Assembly (NCBI GenBank): GCA_018716545.1
Contig: DVJU01000182.1
Coordinates: 1 to 16,265, forward strand
DNA: 16,265 nt
Direction: 5' to 3'
Origin: Scatomorpha pullicola
GTDB lineage: Bacteria; Bacillota; Clostridia; Oscillospirales; Oscillospiraceae
The position numbers and the translations under genes are program-made. This document shows positions 1 to 7,415 of this stretch, piece after piece. A model generated the notes under the pieces. That model saw nothing but the letters and a program-made list of their open reading frames with translations. It searched no databases and was not told where the DNA came from. Position 1 is the stretch's first letter; each line of letters starts with the position of its first letter.

Positions 1-1
1 G

Positions 2-457
2 CGCTATGTCATCGCGCCCATCCTGTCCAACGAGTCGGACAGGGAGGAGTGCCTGAGCGAGTGCGCCATGCGCGTCTGGGAGCGCATAGACAGGTACGAC
101 CCCGAGCGCGGCAGCTGGACGGCCTGGCTGACGGCCATCGCGAGAAACGCCGCGCTGAACCGCGCGCGCAAAATGCGCGCCGAGTCCGACACCTGCGAGC
201 TGGACTCCGACACCCCCTCGCGCGAGCCTACGCCCGAGGAGGCGCTTCTGCTGGCCGAGCAGAAAATAGCCCTGCAAAAGGCCATCGCCGCGCTCAAGCC
301 GGGGGAGAAGAACCTGTTCTACCGCAAGTATTACTACCTCCAGCCCAACGCGCAGATAGCCGCCGAGCTGGCCACCACCGAGCGCGCCGTCGAGGGCAGG
401 CTTCACCGGCTGCGCAAGAAGCTCCGGCGCGAGCTGGGAGGTGAGGACGATGGATGA
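2..457 (+). CDS. ECF-type RNA polymerase sigma factor (5' end cut off)
   Basis: The open frame enters from the left edge and ends at TGA 455-457; the first ATG inside the window (68) is internal. The visible protein carries the end of sigma region 2, with the W-E-R-I-D-R-Y-D-P and G-S-W-T-A-W-L-T-A-I-A-R-N pattern typical of ECF sigma factors. An acidic linker follows, then region 4 with a helix-turn-helix (Q-I-A-A-E-L-A-T-T-E-R-A-V-E) and a basic end (R-L-H-R-L-R-K-K-L-R-R). ECF factors direct RNA polymerase to a small stress or envelope regulon. The stop overlaps the start of the membrane protein gene by 8 bases, so the two are probably translationally coupled as sigma factor and regulator. 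The family is clear; the signal it answers cannot be read from sequence. Confidence 0.88.
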   Translation, partial: RYVIAPILSNESDREECLSECAMRVWERIDRYDPERGSWTAWLTAIARNAALNRARKMRAESDTCELDSDTPSREPTPEEALLLAEQKIALQKAIAALKPGEKNLFYRKYYYLQPNAQIAAELATTERAVEGRLHRLRKKLRRELGGEDDG

Positions 458-1871
458 CAAGCGCCTTGACGAGCTCATCGCAGGTACGCTGCCTAGCGCT
501 CCGCCCGACGACGTGGCCGGAGCCGTGACCCCCTGGCGGCGTGCGATGTGCCAGGTGCTGTGGGGCTTCGGCCTCGGCGCGGTCACGTTCAACTTCTACG
601 GCCTGAACTACATCCTGCCCGCGATAGGCACGCTGCTCATGCTCTGCGGCTTCCGCACGCTCAGGCGGGAGAACGCGTGCTTCATGGCCTGCTATGTCGT
701 CGGGATCGTGCGCATGCTCGCCGTCATAGCGCGGCTCGTGGTGAACTCCACCGTTTACGCCTATGACGAGCGGGTGCTGGAGCTCTGGCAGGAGCTGGCC
801 TGGCCGGGCGTTATCATGCACCTTGTGCTCGTGCTCCTCCTCTGGAACGCGCTGACCACCGTGCAGCGCCGCGCGGGACAGATACCGCATGCCGGGGCTG
901 TGCTCTGGCTGTTCGTCTGGAACCTGGTCGTGGCGGTGCTCGCGCTGATTGGCGCGCAGTTCGGAATGTTGTTCGGAATAGCGCTCCTGGCGGCGTATGC
1001 GCTGATCATCCGCAGCCTGTACAAGCTCTACTGCGAGCTGGACGGGATAGGCTACTCCATAAAGGCCACGCCGGGCAGGGTGTCCAACCGCGCGCTCACC
1101 ATCACGCTCATTGCGGTCACGCTGGCGCTGATGGCCTGCGGGTACGTGTTCTTCTCCAAGTACCCCATGGACTGGCTCCCGGCGGAGACCTCCGGCGAGA
1201 GCGAGACGCGCGCAGAGCTTGCGGAGCTGGGCTTCCCGGAAGAAGTGCTCGCGGACATCAGCGACGCGGACGTCGCCCGCTGCGCCGGGGCGACGCAGGT
1301 GCACTGCACCAAGAACGAATACGGTGCCGTGGACGTGACGATGGTCGCCGTTCAGATGCCGAGAGACCCCCTGCACTGGCTGACCTTCCACTACTTCGAG
1401 ATAGACGACGGCCTGGATTACAGCACGACGGAGGGCATACGTCTGAACTCCTCCTACGCCATGACCGTAGGGGATAACTTTTGGCGCAAGGACGGCGAGC
1501 CGACGGGCATGGTGCTCTATGACGCTATGGACGCTACGCTCAGCGCGCCCATGGCGCGCATCCGCGCCGGAACCCGTACGACCTCCATTATGTTTGGAAC
1601 TTACTACAACCCGGTGACCTACGCCGGGTTCTCGCTCCCGGACGGAGCCGAAAATGTCCGCGGCTACGTCGTGCACGACATGCGCAACCAAAAAAGCTGG
1701 AACGGCGGTCTGATGATAGACTCCTACTTCGAGTTTTGCCACCGCGACAGCAGCATCACGTTCCCGTCCAAGACGGCGATAGACTTCTATATATACGGCG
1801 GGCGGGCGAACCACTCCGAGCTGCTGTTTTCAGACTACCTGGACATCTACCTGGAAGAGTGGCCGGGCTGA
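450..1871 (+). CDS. Polytopic membrane protein, putative anti-sigma-type regulator
   Basis: I chose ATG 450 over GTG 441 because GGGAGG at 436-441 sits 8 bases before it; this gives 473 aa. The first ~30 residues are a short cytoplasmic segment (M-D-D-K-R-L-D-E-L-I) like the start of many anti-sigma proteins, but there is no HxxxCxxC zinc motif. About seven hydrophobic helices follow at roughly 35-50, 53-68, 78-100, 118-137, 150-168, 172-190 and 216-236. The remaining ~235 residues are polar with no further membrane segment and probably lie outside the membrane as a sensor domain. The 8-base overlap with the sigma gene argues that it controls that factor. I recognise no named family, so the anti-sigma role rests on position and topology. 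A plain hypothetical membrane protein is the alternative. Confidence 0.6.
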   Translation: MDDKRLDELIAGTLPSAPPDDVAGAVTPWRRAMCQVLWGFGLGAVTFNFYGLNYILPAIGTLLMLCGFRTLRRENACFMACYVVGIVRMLAVIARLVVNSTVYAYDERVLELWQELAWPGVIMHLVLVLLLWNALTTVQRRAGQIPHAGAVLWLFVWNLVVAVLALIGAQFGMLFGIALLAAYALIIRSLYKLYCELDGIGYSIKATPGRVSNRALTITLIAVTLALMACGYVFFSKYPMDWLPAETSGESETRAELAELGFPEEVLADISDADVARCAGATQVHCTKNEYGAVDVTMVAVQMPRDPLHWLTFHYFEIDDGLDYSTTEGIRLNSSYAMTVGDNFWRKDGEPTGMVLYDAMDATLSAPMARIRAGTRTTSIMFGTYYNPVTYAGFSLPDGAENVRGYVVHDMRNQKSWNGGLMIDSYFEFCHRDSSITFPSKTAIDFYIYGGRANHSELLFSDYLDIYLEEWPG

Positions 1872-1939
1872 GCTAGAGGCACAAAACGGGGAAGTCCCGT
1901 ACCAACGCGGCCGGACTGCGCCGGAAATTGAATACGCAA

Positions 1940-1975
1940 CAGGGCGGCCGTTTCACTCGTGAATCGGCCGCCCTG
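1940..1975. terminator. Long GC-rich hairpin after the sigma/membrane-protein pair
   Basis: The arms 1940-1950 and 1965-1975 are perfect 11-base complements, and the inner bases TTCAC (1952-1956) and GTGAA (1959-1963) extend the stem. No clean T-run follows on the plus strand, so it may be a weak or Rho-assisted terminator or an mRNA-end stabiliser. It lies in the gap between the upstream operon and the next promoter, which fits a 3' end. A smaller hairpin (ACGGG 1886-1890, CCCGT 1896-1900) precedes it. Confidence 0.5.
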
Positions 1976-2014
1976 AGTTCCTTCGCACGGCAGGGAAAAA
2001 TGGGAAAACGCGCG

Positions 2015-2043
2015 TTGCCATGCTTGATACTATCTGATATAAT
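2015..2043 (+). promoter_or_regulatory. Sigma-A-type promoter for the YigZ-family gene
   Basis: TTGCCA at 2015-2020 is separated by exactly 17 bases from a perfect TATAAT at 2038-2043, in an AT-rich stretch that stands out from the GC-rich surroundings. Transcription would begin near 2050. This leaves almost no leader for ATG 2060 but a normal one for ATG 2078. Confidence 0.75.
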
Positions 2044-2077
2044 ATTATTTTGAAGTAGTATGTCTGTGAGGTGGCAT

Positions 2078-2707
2078 ATGTCCGAGTATATAATCCCCGC
2101 CGGGTATGGCGAGGCGGAGTATATTGACAAGAAGTCGCGCTTTATCGGCCAGGTGCAGCACGCCGAGAGCGTGTCGGAGGCCATGGCCTTTGTCGAGTCC
2201 GTGCGCAGGAAGCACGCCGACGCTACCCACAACGTATGGGCGTACGTCCTCGCCGATGGGCAGATGCGCTGGTCGGACGACGGCGAGCCGGGCGGCACCT
2301 CCGGCCAGCCCACGCTGAACGTGTTCAGGAGCGCCAACGTCTGCGACGTCGTGTGCGTGGTCACGCGCTATTTCGGCGGCATCCTGCTCGGCTCCGGCGG
2401 CCTGGTGAGAGCCTACTCCAAGGCGGCGAGCATGGCGCTGGAGGCCGCCGGCAGAGCGCGCATGGCCGAGTGGCAGAGCGTGGCCGTGGAGTGCAGCTAC
2501 GCGCACTATGAGCGGCTGCGCCGCCTGCTGGAGGGCGAGGGCGCGCAGGACATGGCCGGGGACTTCGCCGAGTTCGTGACCGTCACCTGCCTGCTGCCCG
2601 CCGGCGTGCCGGAGCAGATAGGCGGCCGCATCACGGACATGACCGCCGGCGGCGCGCGCATGAGCGTGCTGGGCAGCGTGTTCCGCCCGCAGAGACTGGA
2701 GGAGTGA
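2078..2707 (+). CDS. yigZ: YigZ/IMPACT family protein (UPF0029)
   Basis: A 209-aa protein of the YigZ/YvyE family, whose members are usually 200-220 aa with an N-terminal UPF0029 (Impact) domain and a C-terminal ferredoxin-like domain (DUF1949). The family signature is clear: H-N-V-W-A-Y-V-L near residue 51, W-S-D-D-G-E-P-G-G-T-S-G-Q-P near 65-78, and T-R-Y-F-G-G-I-L-L-G-S-G-G-L-V-R-A-Y near 96-113. Biochemical roles are poorly defined; the eukaryotic IMPACT relatives modulate translation-related signalling. ATG 2078 is preferred to ATG 2060 because GAGGTG (2068-2073) precedes it and the predicted transcript starts at about 2050. The next gene begins 2 bases after the stop, so the two form an operon. 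Confidence 0.9.
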   Translation: MSEYIIPAGYGEAEYIDKKSRFIGQVQHAESVSEAMAFVESVRRKHADATHNVWAYVLADGQMRWSDDGEPGGTSGQPTLNVFRSANVCDVVCVVTRYFGGILLGSGGLVRAYSKAASMALEAAGRARMAEWQSVAVECSYAHYERLRRLLEGEGAQDMAGDFAEFVTVTCLLPAGVPEQIGGRITDMTAGGARMSVLGSVFRPQRLEE

Positions 2708-2709
2708 GC

Positions 2710-3231
2710 ATGGAGTTCAGACGCGCTGAGAGCGCGGAGTTTGACCGCGTACGCGGCTTCTACTGGGCGCTGATAGACCTCATGGAGGGCGGCGAGTTCG
2801 ACCCCGGCTGGCGCAAGGGCATATACCCCTCCGACGCCGAGCTGAGAAAAAGCCTGGACGCCGGCGAGCTGTACGTCCTGGAGGACGAGGGCGCTATCGC
2901 CGCGGCGGTCATCATAAATAACGAGTACAACCCCGGCTATGAGGGCTTGCCCTGGAGAGTTGACGCCCCGCCGGAGCGGGTGTTCATGCTGCACACGCTG
3001 GGCGTGGCTCCGGCCATGCAGGGCAGGGGAGTGGCCAAGCGCGTGGTGGCCGAGTGCCTGGCCACGGCGCGGGAAAAGGGCGCCGAGTGCGTCCGCCTGG
3101 ACGTCCTGGGCGGCAACGAGCCTGCCGAAAAGCTCTACCTCGCGATGGGCTTTTACTTCGTCGAGGCCAAGACCATGTACTACGAGGACACCGGCTGGAC
3201 GGAGTTTCGTATGTTCGAGTACAAACTCTAA
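2710..3231 (+). CDS. GNAT family N-acetyltransferase
   Basis: A 173-aa protein with the Gcn5-related acetyltransferase core. The acetyl-CoA-binding motif A is at residues ~94-112, with L-H-T-L-G-V-A-P followed by the pyrophosphate loop Q-G-R-G-V-A. Motif B is near 127-149, ending in A-E-K-L-Y-L-A-M-G-F-Y. The substrate cannot be told from sequence. ATG 2710 is chosen over GTG 2704 because GGAGGA at 2698-2703 lies 6 bases upstream. It sits 2 bases after the YigZ stop and was probably cotranscribed. An A/T run follows the stop (3230-3239) without a clear stem. Confidence 0.88.
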   Translation: MEFRRAESAEFDRVRGFYWALIDLMEGGEFDPGWRKGIYPSDAELRKSLDAGELYVLEDEGAIAAAVIINNEYNPGYEGLPWRVDAPPERVFMLHTLGVAPAMQGRGVAKRVVAECLATAREKGAECVRLDVLGGNEPAEKLYLAMGFYFVEAKTMYYEDTGWTEFRMFEYKL

Positions 3232-3301
3232 AAATTTTTCAGATCCAGCAAGGACTTTTGCGCCCGCGCGGCGTATTAAATAGACACAAGGAGGTGTGGA
3301 T

Positions 3302-4309
3302 ATGGCCTGCCCACGCGAGGACAGAGAGAGGGACGAGCTGGCGCTCGTCTGCGAGCGCGGCGTGCGCGCGGTCGACACCCGCGGACGCGAGCGGCCGGAG
3401 AGCGAGTGCGAGATACGCGCCTGCTTCCAGCGCGACGTGGACCGCATAACCCACTGCAAGGCCTTCCGCCGCCTGAAGCACAAGACTCAGGTGTTTTTGC
3501 AGCCGGAGGGCGACCACTACCGCACCAGGCTCACCCACACGCTGGAGGTGGCTCGGGTGGCGAGGACGATATCCCGCGCGCTGCGTCTCAACGAGGACTT
3601 GACCGAGGCCATCGCCCTGGGGCACGACCTGGGTCACACCCCCTTCGGCCACGCCGGCGAGCGGGCGCTGAACGACATCTTCCCCGGCGGCTTCCGCCAC
3701 TACGAGCAGAGCCTGCGCGTGGTGGACAGGCTGGAAAAGGACGGCCAGGGGCTGAACCTCTGCTACGAGACGCGCATAGGCATCCTCAACCACACCACTG
3801 GCACCCCGCGCGGCAGCCTGGAGGCCGACGTCGTGCGCATATCCGACCGGATAGCGTACATAAACCACGACCTGGACGACGCCGAGCGCGCCGGGATACT
3901 CTCCCCGGGCGACGAGCCGGCCATCGTGCGCGAGCGCATAGGCACCCGCAACAGCCAGCGCATCAACGCCATCGTCAGCGACGTCATACGCACCAGCTGG
4001 GAGCAGGACGTCATACTCATGAGCCCGGACATGGCCGAGGCCGTGCAGGTGTTCACCGACTTCATGTACGCCGAGGTCTACAAAAACCCCGTCGCCAAGG
4101 GCGAGGAGAGCAAGGTCGGAGACATACTGCTCAACATCTGGAGATATTATGTCAACCACCCCGAGAACCTGCCGGAGGACTACCGCCGCATAGCGGAGAC
4201 CGACGGGCTGGAGCGCGCGGTGACCGACTACGTGTCCGGAATGACGGACAAGTACGTCATCGACGTGTACAACGACCTGTTCGTGCCGCGCTCCTGGCAG
4301 GTGAGATAG
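3302..4309 (+). CDS. dgt: dGTP triphosphohydrolase-like dNTPase (HD domain)
   Basis: A 335-aa HD-superfamily phosphohydrolase of the deoxyguanosinetriphosphate triphosphohydrolase-like group, which splits dNTPs to deoxynucleoside and triphosphate and so tunes dNTP pools. The metal ligands are visible: His79 in R-T-R-L-T-H-T, His108-Asp109 in G-H-D-L-G-H-T-P-F-G-H, and Asp182 in S-D-R-I-A-Y. The early H-C-K-A-F-R-R-L-K-H-K-T-Q-V-F segment is also family-typical. ATG 3302 is 7 bases after AAGGAGG (3288-3294); the in-frame GTG at 3296 is too close. It heads the dgt-dnaG-rpoD operon common in Clostridia. No convincing promoter is seen in the 70 bases upstream, so its promoter is either weak or shared with the preceding genes. 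Confidence 0.93.
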   Translation: MACPREDRERDELALVCERGVRAVDTRGRERPESECEIRACFQRDVDRITHCKAFRRLKHKTQVFLQPEGDHYRTRLTHTLEVARVARTISRALRLNEDLTEAIALGHDLGHTPFGHAGERALNDIFPGGFRHYEQSLRVVDRLEKDGQGLNLCYETRIGILNHTTGTPRGSLEADVVRISDRIAYINHDLDDAERAGILSPGDEPAIVRERIGTRNSQRINAIVSDVIRTSWEQDVILMSPDMAEAVQVFTDFMYAEVYKNPVAKGEESKVGDILLNIWRYYVNHPENLPEDYRRIAETDGLERAVTDYVSGMTDKYVIDVYNDLFVPRSWQVR

Positions 4310-4327
4310 CGCATTGGAGGTGACAGC

Positions 4328-6067
4328 GTGGCGTTTTCCGCCGAGTTTTTGCAGGAGCTGGCCGAGCGCAACCCGATAGAGGAGGTCGTCGGCGAATACG
4401 TGGCGCTGACCAAGCGCTCGGGGCAGAACCTGTTCGGACTGTGCCCGTTTCACAGCGAAAAGACGCCCAGCTTTTCCGTCTCGCCCAGCAAGCAGATCTA
4501 CCACTGCTTCGGCTGCGGCAAGGGCGGCAGCGTCATAAACTTCATAATGGACATAGAGCGGCTGAGCTTTCCCGACGCGGTGGAGTTCCTGGCCAAGCGC
4601 GCCGGAATGGCCATGCCGGAGGACAACTACGACCCCAACCGCGGCAAGCGCGAGCGGATGCTGAAGCTCAACCGCGAGGCGGCCAGGTTCTTCTACGAGC
4701 AGCTCTCCGCGCCCGAGGGTCAGGCCGCGCTGGACTACATGCAGCGGCGGCGCATCTCGCCGCGCGTGGCCAGGAACTTCGGCCTGGGCTTCGCGCCCGA
4801 CTCCTGGGACAGCCTGACGCACGAGATGAAGCGCCGCGGCTATACCGAGCGGGAGCTGCTGGACGCCGGACTGGTGAAAAGCGGCAAGCGCAGCGGCGTG
4901 TACGACGTGTTCCGCAACCGGCTGATGTTTCCGGTCATAGACGTGCGCGGGAACGTGGTTGCCTTTTCCGGGCGTATCCTGGGCGACGGCGAGCCAAAGT
5001 ATTTGAACAGCCCCGATACGCTTGTTTTTAGCAAAAGTCACAATCTTTTCGGGCTGAATCTGGCTAAGAAGTCCAAATCCGGGTACATTATTCTCGTTGA
5101 GGGCAACGTCGACGTGGTTTCCCTGCATCAGGCCGGGTTCGACAGCGCGGTGGCCTCGCTGGGCACCTCGCTGACCGGCGAGCAGGCGCGGCTGCTCTCG
5201 CGATATACAAAGAACGTCATCATCTGCTACGACGCCGACTCGGCCGGGCGCAAGGCCGCGCAGAGGGCGATACCGATACTCGAGAAGCTGGAGCTGGCCG
5301 TGCGCGTGGTGACGGTGCCGGAGGGCAAGGACCCGGACGAGTTCATCAAGGCCAAGGGCGCGGAGGCCTTCCGCGCGCTGATAGAGGACAGCGAAAACGG
5401 CATGGAGTTCCGCTTGCAGCGCGCCGCCGAGGGCTTCGACCTCGAGAGCGACGACGGCAAGGTGGGCTACCTCAAGGAGGCGGCGTCCGTCATAGCCACG
5501 CTGCCCGACAGCGTCTCGCGCGAGGTGTACGCCATGCGCGTGGCCGCGCAGTGCTCGGTGTCGGCCGACGCGGTGCTCGACGCGGTCAAGCAGGTGCGCC
5601 GCCGCCGTCAGCGGCTCAACGACCGCCAGCGCGAGCGGGAGGACACCCGCCCGCTGCGCCAGAGCCAGCCGGTGGGCGTGGCGATAAAGTTTGAAAACCC
5701 CGCCTCGGCCAAGGCCGAGATGGGCGTGATACGGCTTTTGAACCAGAGCCCGGAGCTTTTCCGGGGCGACATAGGCCTGGACGGAGCCGACTTCTCCTCG
5801 CCGGAGCTGAGACACATATACGAGGCCATGCGCGACTTGTCCCGCCAGGGACTGGAGACCAGCGCCGCCTCGCTCGGCGCCGCGCTCACGCCCGACGAGG
5901 TCGGGCTGTACACCAGGATAATTCAGGAACCGGTGTCTGCCGCCAACGGCGCAAAAGCCCTGGCGGATTACATACACAAAATCGAGTCCGAGAGCCACCC
6001 GCCGGACGTGAACGACCTGCGCGCGGTGGCCGAGAAGATGAAACAAACCAAGGGTTACGGAGGATGA
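4328..6067 (+). CDS. dnaG: DNA primase
   Basis: A 579-aa DnaG, close to the usual ~600 aa, which makes RNA primers at the replication fork. The N-terminal CHC2 zinc finger has Cys39, His42, Cys60 and Cys63. The RNA-polymerase domain shows F-R-N-R-L-M-F-P at ~195-202 and A-F-S-G-R near 212-216. The Toprim catalytic acids are Glu258 in V-E-G-N-V-D-V and Asp301/Asp303 in Y-D-A-D-S-A-G. A basic linker (~423-445) leads to the C-terminal DnaB-interacting region. Translation starts at GTG 4328 behind GGAGGTGA (4316-4323), 18 bases after dgt. Within the gene, about 4995-5105 is visibly more AT-rich than its surroundings, although the frame and motifs continue. Confidence 0.97.
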   Translation: MAFSAEFLQELAERNPIEEVVGEYVALTKRSGQNLFGLCPFHSEKTPSFSVSPSKQIYHCFGCGKGGSVINFIMDIERLSFPDAVEFLAKRAGMAMPEDNYDPNRGKRERMLKLNREAARFFYEQLSAPEGQAALDYMQRRRISPRVARNFGLGFAPDSWDSLTHEMKRRGYTERELLDAGLVKSGKRSGVYDVFRNRLMFPVIDVRGNVVAFSGRILGDGEPKYLNSPDTLVFSKSHNLFGLNLAKKSKSGYIILVEGNVDVVSLHQAGFDSAVASLGTSLTGEQARLLSRYTKNVIICYDADSAGRKAAQRAIPILEKLELAVRVVTVPEGKDPDEFIKAKGAEAFRALIEDSENGMEFRLQRAAEGFDLESDDGKVGYLKEAASVIATLPDSVSREVYAMRVAAQCSVSADAVLDAVKQVRRRRQRLNDRQREREDTRPLRQSQPVGVAIKFENPASAKAEMGVIRLLNQSPELFRGDIGLDGADFSSPELRHIYEAMRDLSRQGLETSAASLGAALTPDEVGLYTRIIQEPVSAANGAKALADYIHKIESESHPPDVNDLRAVAEKMKQTKGYGG

Positions 6068-6070
6068 GCA

Positions 6071-7345
6071 ATGCCTGAGACGAAGGAAAAAGACAAAGAG
6101 ATTAAGGACGTGAAGCTCGCCGCTGCCGGCGAGAAGCCGCGCACCAGGAGAAAGGCCGCGGACAAGTCCGACAAGGCCGATAAGGCCGAAAAGGCCGCCG
6201 ATGTCCTGCCGGAAGACCCTGAGGAGCTGGCAAAATACAAGGCGGAGAAGCTCAACGCCCTGATCGAAAAGGGCAAGAAGGCCGGAAAGCTCACCAGCAA
6301 GGAGCTGATGGACACGCTCGACGACCTCAAGCTTGAGCCGGACGAGCTGGACAGGTTCTACGACAAGCTGGAGGACCTGGGCATAGACACCGCCGGCGAG
6401 GACATACTGCCGCCGCTGGACGACGACGCCCTGCCCGCGCTGGAGGAGCTGCAGGAGATCGAGGAGGTCACCGAGGAGGAGATAGCCGCCGACACCGACG
6501 CGCTGGCCGACACCTTCTCCACCGACGACCCCGTGCGCATGTACCTCAAGGAGATAGGCAAGGTGCCGCTGCTGACCCCCGAGGAGGAGCAGGATCTCGC
6601 CCGCCGCATGGCTGACGGCGACGAGGAGGCCAAGCGCCGCATGGCCGAGGCCAACCTGCGTCTGGTCGTCTCCATAGCCAAGCGCTATGTGGGGCGCGGA
6701 ATGCTGTTCCTCGACCTCATCCAGGAGGGCAACCTCGGCCTCATCAAGGCCGTGGACAAGTTCGACTACACGAAGGGCTACAAGTTCTCCACCTACGCCA
6801 CGTGGTGGATACGCCAGGCCATAACCCGCGCCATCGCCGACCAGGCCAGGACCATACGCATCCCCGTGCACATGGTCGAGACGATAAACAAGGTCATCCG
6901 CGTCTCCCGCCAGCTGCTTCAGGAGCTGGGTCACGACCCGAGCGCGGAGGAGATCGCCGCGGAGATGAACATGCCCGTCGACAAGGTGCGCGACATACTC
7001 AAGATAGCGCAGGAGCCCGTCAGCCTCGAGACGCCCATAGGCGAGGAGGAGGACAGCCACCTCGGCGACTTCATCCCCGACGAGGACGCCAGCGAGCCTA
7101 GCGAGGCCGCCAGCTTCTCCCTGCTCAAGGAGCAGCTGATGAGCGTGCTGGACACGCTGACCCCGCGCGAGAAAAAGGTGCTCGAGCTGCGCTTCGGCAT
7201 CATTGACGGCCGCACCCGCACGCTGGAGGAGGTCGGCAAGGAGTTCAACGTCACGCGCGAGCGCATCCGCCAGATAGAGGCGAAGGCTCTCCGCAAGCTC
7301 CGCCACCCCAGCCGCAGCAAAAAACTCAGGGACTTCCTGAACTGA
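6071..7345 (+). CDS. rpoD: Principal RNA polymerase sigma factor (RpoD/SigA)
   Basis: A 424-aa group 1 sigma-70 factor, the housekeeping specificity subunit of RNA polymerase. Residues 1-50 are a lysine/alanine-rich low-complexity tail (D-K-S-D-K-A-D-K-A-E-K-A-A-D). A region-1.1-like helical part lies at ~50-105 and an acidic linker at ~105-145. Region 1.2 is at ~151-180 (D-D-P-V-R-M-Y-L-K-E-I-G). Region 2 runs from ~195 to 265, including the -10-recognition part F-S-T-Y-A-T-W-W-I-R-Q-A. Region 3 spans ~265-330. Region 4 is at ~355-415 with the -35-recognition helix (V-T-R-E-R-I-R-Q-I-E-A-K-A-L). ATG 6071 lies 6 bases after GGAGGA (6059-6064) and 3 bases after the dnaG stop. The operon ends in the hairpin at 7363-7390. 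Confidence 0.97.
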   Translation: MPETKEKDKEIKDVKLAAAGEKPRTRRKAADKSDKADKAEKAADVLPEDPEELAKYKAEKLNALIEKGKKAGKLTSKELMDTLDDLKLEPDELDRFYDKLEDLGIDTAGEDILPPLDDDALPALEELQEIEEVTEEEIAADTDALADTFSTDDPVRMYLKEIGKVPLLTPEEEQDLARRMADGDEEAKRRMAEANLRLVVSIAKRYVGRGMLFLDLIQEGNLGLIKAVDKFDYTKGYKFSTYATWWIRQAITRAIADQARTIRIPVHMVETINKVIRVSRQLLQELGHDPSAEEIAAEMNMPVDKVRDILKIAQEPVSLETPIGEEEDSHLGDFIPDEDASEPSEAASFSLLKEQLMSVLDTLTPREKKVLELRFGIIDGRTRTLEEVGKEFNVTRERIRQIEAKALRKLRHPSRSKKLRDFLN

Positions 7346-7362
7346 AGACCGCAAAAAACGTA

Positions 7363-7390
7363 AATGACGCCTGCACCAGCAGGCGTCATT
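7363..7390. terminator. Bidirectional intrinsic terminator between rpoD and folD
   Basis: A perfect 12-bp stem (7363-7374 with 7379-7390) encloses the loop ACCA. On the plus strand it is followed by ACTGTTTTCATATTTT; on the minus strand by TTACGTTTTTT. It can therefore end both the rpoD operon and the convergent folD operon, and the minus-strand T-run is the better one. Confidence 0.9.
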
Positions 7391-7415
7391 ACTGTTTTCA
7401 TATTTTACGCTGCCG

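Noticed and set aside
294..1814. A 506-codon minus-strand frame opposite the membrane protein
   Set aside because: It is an antisense shadow; the plus strand has an RBS, coupling to the sigma gene and coherent membrane helices.
2060..2077. ATG 2060 as the YigZ-family start
   Set aside because: The predicted transcript starts near 2050 and no ribosome binding site precedes it, whereas ATG 2078 has GAGGTG upstream.
3296..3301. GTG start for dgt two codons upstream of the ATG
   Set aside because: It lies 1 base from AAGGAGG, too close; ATG 3302 has the normal spacing of 7.
3232..3301. A promoter in the gap before dgt (TATTAAAT near 3274)
   Set aside because: A -10-like sequence exists, but no acceptable -35 lies 16-18 bases upstream, so I do not list it.
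3239..7354. A 1371-codon open frame on the minus strand opposite dgt-dnaG-rpoD
   Set aside because: It mirrors three clearly recognised plus-strand genes. Strong GC bias at codon third positions removes stops from the antisense frame. Its translation has no recognisable domain and it crosses three gene boundaries.
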